Below are positions 58,784 through 64,000 of a stretch of 64,000 nucleotides of DNA, one piece after another. How positions within the stretch are numbered: position 1 is the first letter of the stretch; every line of letters begins with the position of its first letter. This DNA is from Moniliophthora roreri (lineage: Eukaryota > Basidiomycota > Agaricomycetes > Agaricales > Marasmiaceae). The stretch covers positions 496,001 to 560,000 of the forward strand of contig LATX02000078.1 in assembly GCA_001466705.2 (NCBI GenBank). Direction: 5' to 3'. A program made the position numbers and the translations under genes. The notes under the pieces are model-generated. The model saw only the letters and a program-made list of their open reading frames with translations. It ran no database searches and was not told where the DNA came from.

Positions 58784-60885
58784 ATAGGTCCCAACTCAGT
58801 ATATAGGAGGGCCCAAGCTCCTAACTCTAATTCTACGACACTCAAATCTTCTCAGCATTCAAGGATCGGCACGACTGCCCCTACGCGTCAAATCAACAAG
58901 TCAAACGTGAACGCGACAAATGGAACTGGGACGCGTCCAACATCTCGTGATGACGAGAGGCGACCTCCAAAGAGGCAACGAGTAGACAAGGGCAGTAAAC
59001 TCCCACCCAAAACCCCAGTTCGAGCCCCACGTGAACCTGAAGCGTGTCAGGATGAAGAAGACGATGACGATGAGGACGAAGACGATGAGGAAGAGGAAGA
59101 AGTGCCCCAGAGTAAGGGAACAGGGAAGCGCATTTCACTGGTTACCAGTGCCCTCGAAGCCGTTATCAGTAGAGGAATTCAAAAGGGTATTGAAGAGTGC
59201 GTTTTCTCATATCTTATTTATCGATCAGTGTCTAATTCATTTTCAGCGAAGAGCTTAAAAGTCTGTCTACCGGTGCCCCAGGTCTCATGCGAGCGTCAAA
59301 GTATTACGTTCGAGCGATCGACATGTTCATGTCAATCACTTATCTCGTCTCCTGGGTAATGGTCAAAAGCAAAAGGTTTAGGAAACATTTGCCGGACGTC
59401 GACGGTTTGGACATTGGAACAACGCAATTGTACGTTCATTTTTTTGACTCGTTCAGATTGTCTAATTGCCCTTCAGAAGCAAACCGGAAGAAGATCGAAT
59501 GCTTGCAAACTACAAGAGTTTAATTGCGTATTGCCCAGTCATCGACACGTTCTTCAAATTTGCCGAGCGTCTAAGGTCTTATCATGAGTACGATGTAATC
59601 CTTAGAGAGGTGAGCTGTGTATTTCCCTATATGGATGCAAAGCGAATCTGATGATAAAGTAGATGGATTCCGAGGTGTCAGCAGTGCGTTCTAGCGATAT
59701 CAACCGGCTGGCGTACGAGATTCCATCTTGGTTAATGCCGAACCCTTATGTGGACTTGTTATCGAATCCACTTCCGCCAAGTGACAAGAGTGTACGAGGA
59801 CTCTCAAGCGTAGACATTTGCAAATTATTTGCGCCTGTTGAATACTTCTCAATGGCTTTTTTGTCGACCGCCAATGACTCTGAAAAGCAAGTAATACCTC
59901 TATTTGATTGTTACATATGCTGAAACTTGACCAAGGGTGGTGACTGATATGCGAGACCGTACCATCGAACTTCGCAGCGATGAGCTGCCAAATTTTTTAT
60001 ACAACTTGGAGATGCGCAAAGATGCGATGGCTGCCGATGACGACTATGAAACAGGCATTCATGAAGGCCATCTTGTTTATAGAGTTAAGTCGAAACTCAT
60101 TCTCATCATGGTGGACACTAAAGTCCAGTCTTAGACGGCAAGGTGCCTTTTCACAGGAAAAAAGTCAGTGATGGTCGAACCCCCCGCCCCACGAGGCTGG
60201 TGCGTCGCTCGCATCCTTGAGCTGAAAACAAACCCCCAGGTTATCGCATATTGCGAAGTACTAGTACGTGGCGATCTACTACATGAGCCCTTATTCATTT
60301 GTGTCTAGGTTTACCTCGCCTTGTGCAAGGAAGTAGGGTGGATTCAAGTAGACGGCAACTTCGACTTGAGAAGTTTCTATTATAACGTTATCGACGGCTT
60401 CAAGATTGAAGAAGACGAGGATATCAATGATTTGAAAGATGAAGGGGATTGGCGGACCGTCGTCATTGGCAATTTCAACAAGCAAGTCTTCTCATAGTGG
60501 TTACACGACTTGGTCGCTAACACTTCATTTTAGAAGGGTATACGGATCGGAGGCTGGTCTTGGACAAGCAGCGAAAACTCGTGAGGATCCACGCGAAGAA
60601 AGCGGTGTAAGCAAGATGAAACAGAAGAGACTTGAGCGAGCAGCAGAGAAGAGGAAGCAGAAAGAGTCAGAAGCGGCCACGTCAAATGATGCTGCCAACA
60701 ATCCCAAGGAGAGACCAAGAGCCAGCAATGGTTCGAACGTTCCCCCGAGGCGTCGTGCTACGAGTAGGCTCTCGCCTTCTTTTTCTGATAATCCAAACTT
60801 TGAGGGTGGAGAAGACGACGACGAGGGTGGATACTTACCAACGCCACAGTGGGAAGTCTACAATTCTCCAGACGACGAAGAATAA
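58784..60885 (+). CDS. DUF6698-like gene, fullest copy, start codon changed to ATA
   Basis: Eight exons: 58,784-59,196, 59,247-59,429, 59,477-59,609, 59,663-59,886, 59,936-60,083, 60,135-60,263, 60,309-60,481, 60,534-60,885; about 585 codons. After a basic/acidic disordered head come RASKYYVRAIDMFMSITYLV, ANYKSLIAYCPVIDTFFKFA, SSDINRLAYEIPSWLMPNPY with RGLSSVDICKLFAPVEY, and CKEVGWIQVDGNFDLRSFYY. This order (KHYK-like helix, RSDDTNRLK...WL.P, RGF...TGRLLCP, DG.FD...FYN.ivD) is that of DUF6698, a domain of Agaricomycetes with unknown function. Introns 4 and 7 begin GCAAGT: GC-AG introns are required to keep frame. The initiator is ATA at 58,784 where the sister copy has ATG. Acidic repeat: one unit. 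Confidence 0.7.
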
Positions 60886-61257
60886 CTAAAGCGAGTTTTC
60901 TGACTTTACTTCGTTTGATATTCAAGCTGATTAATCCCCGGCTTATAGGATTGTCATGGACTTTTTCGTTCGGCTTATTCGTTTTTGGACTTCTGCTATA
61001 ATACTACTTGTATTTGGACCCTTATGCTGCGTACTTGTGTTTGGACTCTTATGCTACGTATTCGTGTTTAGAGTTTGCTGTATTGCTACTTGTAGAGGGA
61101 TACCGGACTGGTAATAATGCGGGATACGTATAGGATGGATGTACAATCATGTTTGTAGTATGATCAAGATTATTCAATGTGTTAACTGGTTTCTATATAT
61201 GTCTGAATGTGATGTGGCCGGGTCTGGTGACAGGGTCACTGGGATCCTTGACGGCGA

Positions 61258-61436
61258 AATACATTATAATAGCCAGAATACATTATAACCATTTTGGTTC
61301 ATTTTAATCCATTAAAATAAAGGAACAACAATTATATTACATTAAAATACGCCGTAATGATTATAATGTATTTTGGCCATTATAACGTATTTCACTCATT
61401 TTATTCCAATATATTTAGGTGTCTATTTCGCTGATG
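61258..61436 (-). repeat. Right terminal repeat and subterminal array of the large element
   Basis: Ends AGGTGTCTATTTCGCTGATG. About 95% identical to the right 180 bp of the 762-bp element at 35,016-35,777. Motifs TACATTATAATAGCCAGAA and GATTATAATGTATTTTGGCC are shared exactly. Confidence 0.75.
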
Positions 61437-63290
61437 TTGGAAACTTTTTCTGGTAGCCCTAGGTGAGTACTTACACAATGCGTTTTCGCTGTTAGCAGCC
61501 AGACTCGGCAGTCCCAGTAGCACGAACTTTTGAATTCTATGGATATACATGGTATAGAAGGGTATGTTCAATTCAGTGCAATACGGAGCGTATCTTATGA
61601 TGTATGCCGCTCTAGACACGGTACAATCACACTTATGCATGCCCCAATTCTTCGGGGTACTACTCATTGTCCAGCAATCATGTTATCACCTTTTGGTTGG
61701 CGTTGGTATTGACAACTCCGTCCTTTCTATTTTACCGAGTTCCTAATACAGATAAAGAGATAGTCATTCAAAATGGAGGAATGAACACGAGGTCACTTCA
61801 AGGAACCCAAACCTGGCATTATGTAGTACTGCCTATGATGGCCGACACGGTGTTATTAGAATACACCGTGATGGAGGAAAAGCTCAAGCCTCGGCACTTG
61901 CTTATATCCGTTCTGGTTTGGAAAGAGGCCACCATCGTGACAATTCAGCCTCGTTACGAGTAGTATGTATTTCTCACATGTTCCCTCAATGTTCAAACTT
62001 TATGCTGATCCGAACTTCGAGAAGCAGAGCATAATTTTTCGATTCTCCCAAGAGTATTTGCACCGTACCTTCTTGTCTCTTCATCTACGGAGTACTCAGT
62101 TCTCGCCGCTGGCCCACATGCCATATGTCAGAGTTCGGTATCTTGCTGATACACGGATGCCGTTGATTGCATTTTCATGCACTCCACGGTCATCAAAACC
62201 TAAAATTGTATCGCTCAGGAATCCGTTGGGAAGACATGCACGGGCGAGAAAGTGAATTCTCATGCTACGTGCCAAAACTCGACAGGTAGAATGACCCAAA
62301 GGTCCTTTATACAGTACGCACTACATTTCATTTTCCATGTCAAAGAAGAAATCTGAATACCTGTGCACCTTCAGCACGAACACAAAATAGTAGTGACATC
62401 CAATGAAGAATTCATATCCGACTGCCACGGTTTGGGTTTGATGAGATCAGATGGCGGTTGGCGTGTGCACGTATTGACAGCAATCCGTATCAATAGATCA
62501 TGGCCATCGATAAGATCTCAATGAAAGAAGATTGGATAGGGCTGTACAATCGTCGTATCCGTATTCGTACTGGTGAACCCATAGTTTTCTCCATCTGTAC
62601 AGTACGGTGGACGAGGCGCGCTGACATCATGTTTTTGTAGCCGTGTACAGGTTGGCTAAATTATTGCCACATGCTAGTATTTGCTCAGAGTTATGACAGT
62701 CCTGAAGGGAGGCAGGCAGGGGGCAAGCTTAGGGACGAGTCGGCGCGAGATACTGGCAGGTTCTTGAATATTGGACTGCCATCGACTTGGGTCATCCGCT
62801 CTCCAAGTCTATCCTCAGTCCAAAAATGCCGGGGGGCGCTTCGGGATTCGAAGTGGAGGTGCATTGTGCTGCTGTCACCTCATAGCGCATTGTGCCCGCT
62901 GAGGAGACCATCCGACATCTGGATATCACTATTATCACTCTGACGGCGGCGGATCGTTCGACCCCTGTTATGTGCAGCTAAACAAGATGCCAAATGAAGG
63001 ACTGGCAGGTACGAGTTCATGTGATATTTAATACTTCACCGGGTCTTGGGGCCTTTGACGCGAGCGGCATTCAGAAGTTCGTCCCAGGTTGCACGTCCAG
63101 TAAGTGACAGCGTTCATGGAATTGATACTCTATTCATTGGATCCAACCGGACAACTTCAGTCACCTCATCTGACTTTTGTTGCGGGGAAAAGCCATCGGT
63201 GTCCAAAGACGGTAACAAATATTTTATTTTATTTTACATTAAAGAAAGGAAGACACTCACAAGCATTCGTACCGTTACGAGTGACAGTCC
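61437..63290. other. Intergenic, nothing assigned
   Basis: Normal composition. Short frames at 61,667-61,963 and 61,965-62,255 have no recognisable domain. At 62,537 the sequence TAGGGCTGTACAATCG, followed by CGTATCCGTATTCGTAC, resembles a hAT-like end of the type at 11,416, but no matching right end or 8-bp duplication is present. Confidence 0.35.
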
Positions 63291-63296
63291 AAGTGG

Positions 63297-63303
63297 TATA
63301 AAA
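63297..63303 (+). promoter_or_regulatory. TATA box (TATAAAA) before the 63,365 gene
   Basis: It lies 62-68 bp before the ATG, leaving room for a 30-35 nt leader. Confidence 0.55.
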
Positions 63304-63364
63304 GTCAACCAGTTTTCAGTGCCAATTCCTCAGAGAATCACTCCTCTACTATTTCATTCTCAAC

Positions 63365-64000
63365 ATGCCAGCCCTCGCATTGGAACCCACCCGCCTCACT
63401 CTCGACCTCTCCGCAAACAATGGGCCTAGCGACGCCAAAGTCGTCGCTGTTCCGTTCCCCAAGAAGACCGTCGGTATCATATTCTCCGTAAGTTGGCTCA
63501 CTTCGCTATCCTAACAGGTCAGTCATCTCACCGCTGAGATCTTTAGCAACGCACCGGCACGAGTTCTCGTCAACACCTCAACACTTATCTCCTCGACGTC
63601 AACAACACTATTTTGGAACCGCAAGCGCTTTGGGACGCGCCGGATCGAAACTCGCGATTCTCGATCATCCAAAGTCTGCCTGTTAATTTTGCCCCAGACC
63701 CCCACGTCCTCACTGTCGGTCCGTTCAACGACGACCGGAAAATTGTGGTTTATTGCTCCCACCTGGCACACGACGGATCATACCAGCAGAACGACCCAAA
63801 GCACGATTTCGTATGTCTTTTGGCACTCTACGCGTCCTTGGGTCGATGTCTAATCGATTTCGTGGATTAGCACAACTTTACGATTGGCAGCAAGAATGCT
63901 ATTGCCTTCACGATGGTGAGTGTGCTGGTTGGTGACTGTTATTGAGAAGTCCTGAGATGAGAATGTCAATACAGATTAACTCTGAGGATGGCGGGGATAC
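63365..64000 (+). CDS. Unidentified protein, 5' part (runs off the window)
   Basis: Exons 63,365-63,487, 63,547-63,810, 63,871-63,915 and 63,975 onward, with GT-AG introns and a continuous frame. It reads MPALALEPTRLTLDLSANNG, then QRTGTSSRQHLNTYLLDVNN, FSIIQSLPVNFAPDPHVLTV, RKIVVYCSHLAHDGSYQQND, HNFTIGSKNAIAFTM and INSEDGGDT at the edge. No signal peptide or membrane segment. The beta-rich character and the final FTIG...SEDGGDT faintly recall calcium-mediated lectin domains, whose end has an EDG..NDYND motif, but the decisive residues lie beyond 64,000. Identity therefore left open. Confidence 0.6.

Larger units (their letters stand above)
41984..61436. mobile_element. Candidate large Plavaka-type transposon carrying SPT5-like, DUF6698 and T5orf172 genes
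   Basis: The left end (41,984) and right end (61,436) are inverted: CATCAGCGAAATGGACACCT against AGGTGTCTATTTCGCTGATG, 19 of 20 matching, followed by AT-rich subterminal repeats. The 762-bp element at 35,016 carries the same left and the same right subterminal sequence in the same relative orientation. Between the ends are a T5orf172-like gene and Plavaka transposase pieces on minus, and SPT5-like and DUF6698-like genes on plus, diverging from about 47 kb. Weak points: the flanks (CA left, TT right) show no target duplication, and eight contig joins interrupt the span. Removing redundant contigs leaves roughly 10-11 kb. Plavaka elements are CACTA-related DNA transposons of basidiomycetes; the cargo assignment is inference. 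Confidence 0.5.

Noticed and set aside
62530..62660. Third hAT-like element
   Set aside because: A TAGGGCTGTAC left-end-like sequence with CCGTA motifs is present, but no inverted right end or 8-bp duplication was found.

Overview
The window looks like nuclear DNA of an Agaricomycete (basidiomycete fungus). The genes are split by many 45-65 bp introns. They include a Plavaka-family transposase, a DUF6698-like gene, a Crinkler-like kinase and a lineage-expanded seven-helix membrane family. Genus cannot be fixed from the sequence. Ten single 'n' characters (1820, 31352, 43116, 44495, 45038, 46727, 50298, 51861, 54493, 57564) behave like contig joins. Sequence on either side of most of the last eight is redundant, so gene counts between 43 and 61 kb should not be read literally.

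Layout. 1-3.85 kb and about 31.1-39.8 kb are CpG-poor, AT-rich, repeat-derived DNA with inverted-repeat elements and decayed gene copies. Between them (4-30.9 kb) lie five apparently intact genes of one seven-transmembrane family: three on minus (4.0-5.6, 9.5-11.1, 17.6-19.1 kb) and two on plus (22.4-24.8, 28.8-30.4 kb). They sit in duplicated flanking blocks, with several relics. Three non-autonomous DNA transposons inserted here. Two are hAT-like with 8-bp target duplications. One is a 926-bp element inside an intron, whose empty site is preserved in a paralogue.

39.9-41.8 kb holds a Crinkler-like protein with a kinase-fold C-terminus (minus). Just upstream of it begins the most interesting part, 41,984-61,436. 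It is bounded by matching inverted ends (CATCAGC..., with AT-rich subterminal repeats). It contains two leftward units, a T5orf172/GIY-YIG-like gene and Plavaka transposase pieces, and two rightward units, an SPT5-like gene with KOW repeats and a DUF6698-like gene. A 762-bp element at 35,016-35,777 has the same left and right ends and looks like its internal-deletion derivative. I propose one large Plavaka-type transposon carrying an SPT5-like elongation factor, DUF6698 and a T5orf172 protein. After removing assembly redundancy it would be roughly 10-11 kb.

The SPT5-like gene appears complete once and partly three more times; DUF6698 appears three times. The copies are nearly identical and broken exactly at 'n' positions, so they probably represent two haplotypes or assembly bubbles. 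Real differences between copies include a lost splice donor, a lost start codon and a 16-versus-1 unit minisatellite. The window ends inside an unidentified TATA-driven gene (63,365 onward).
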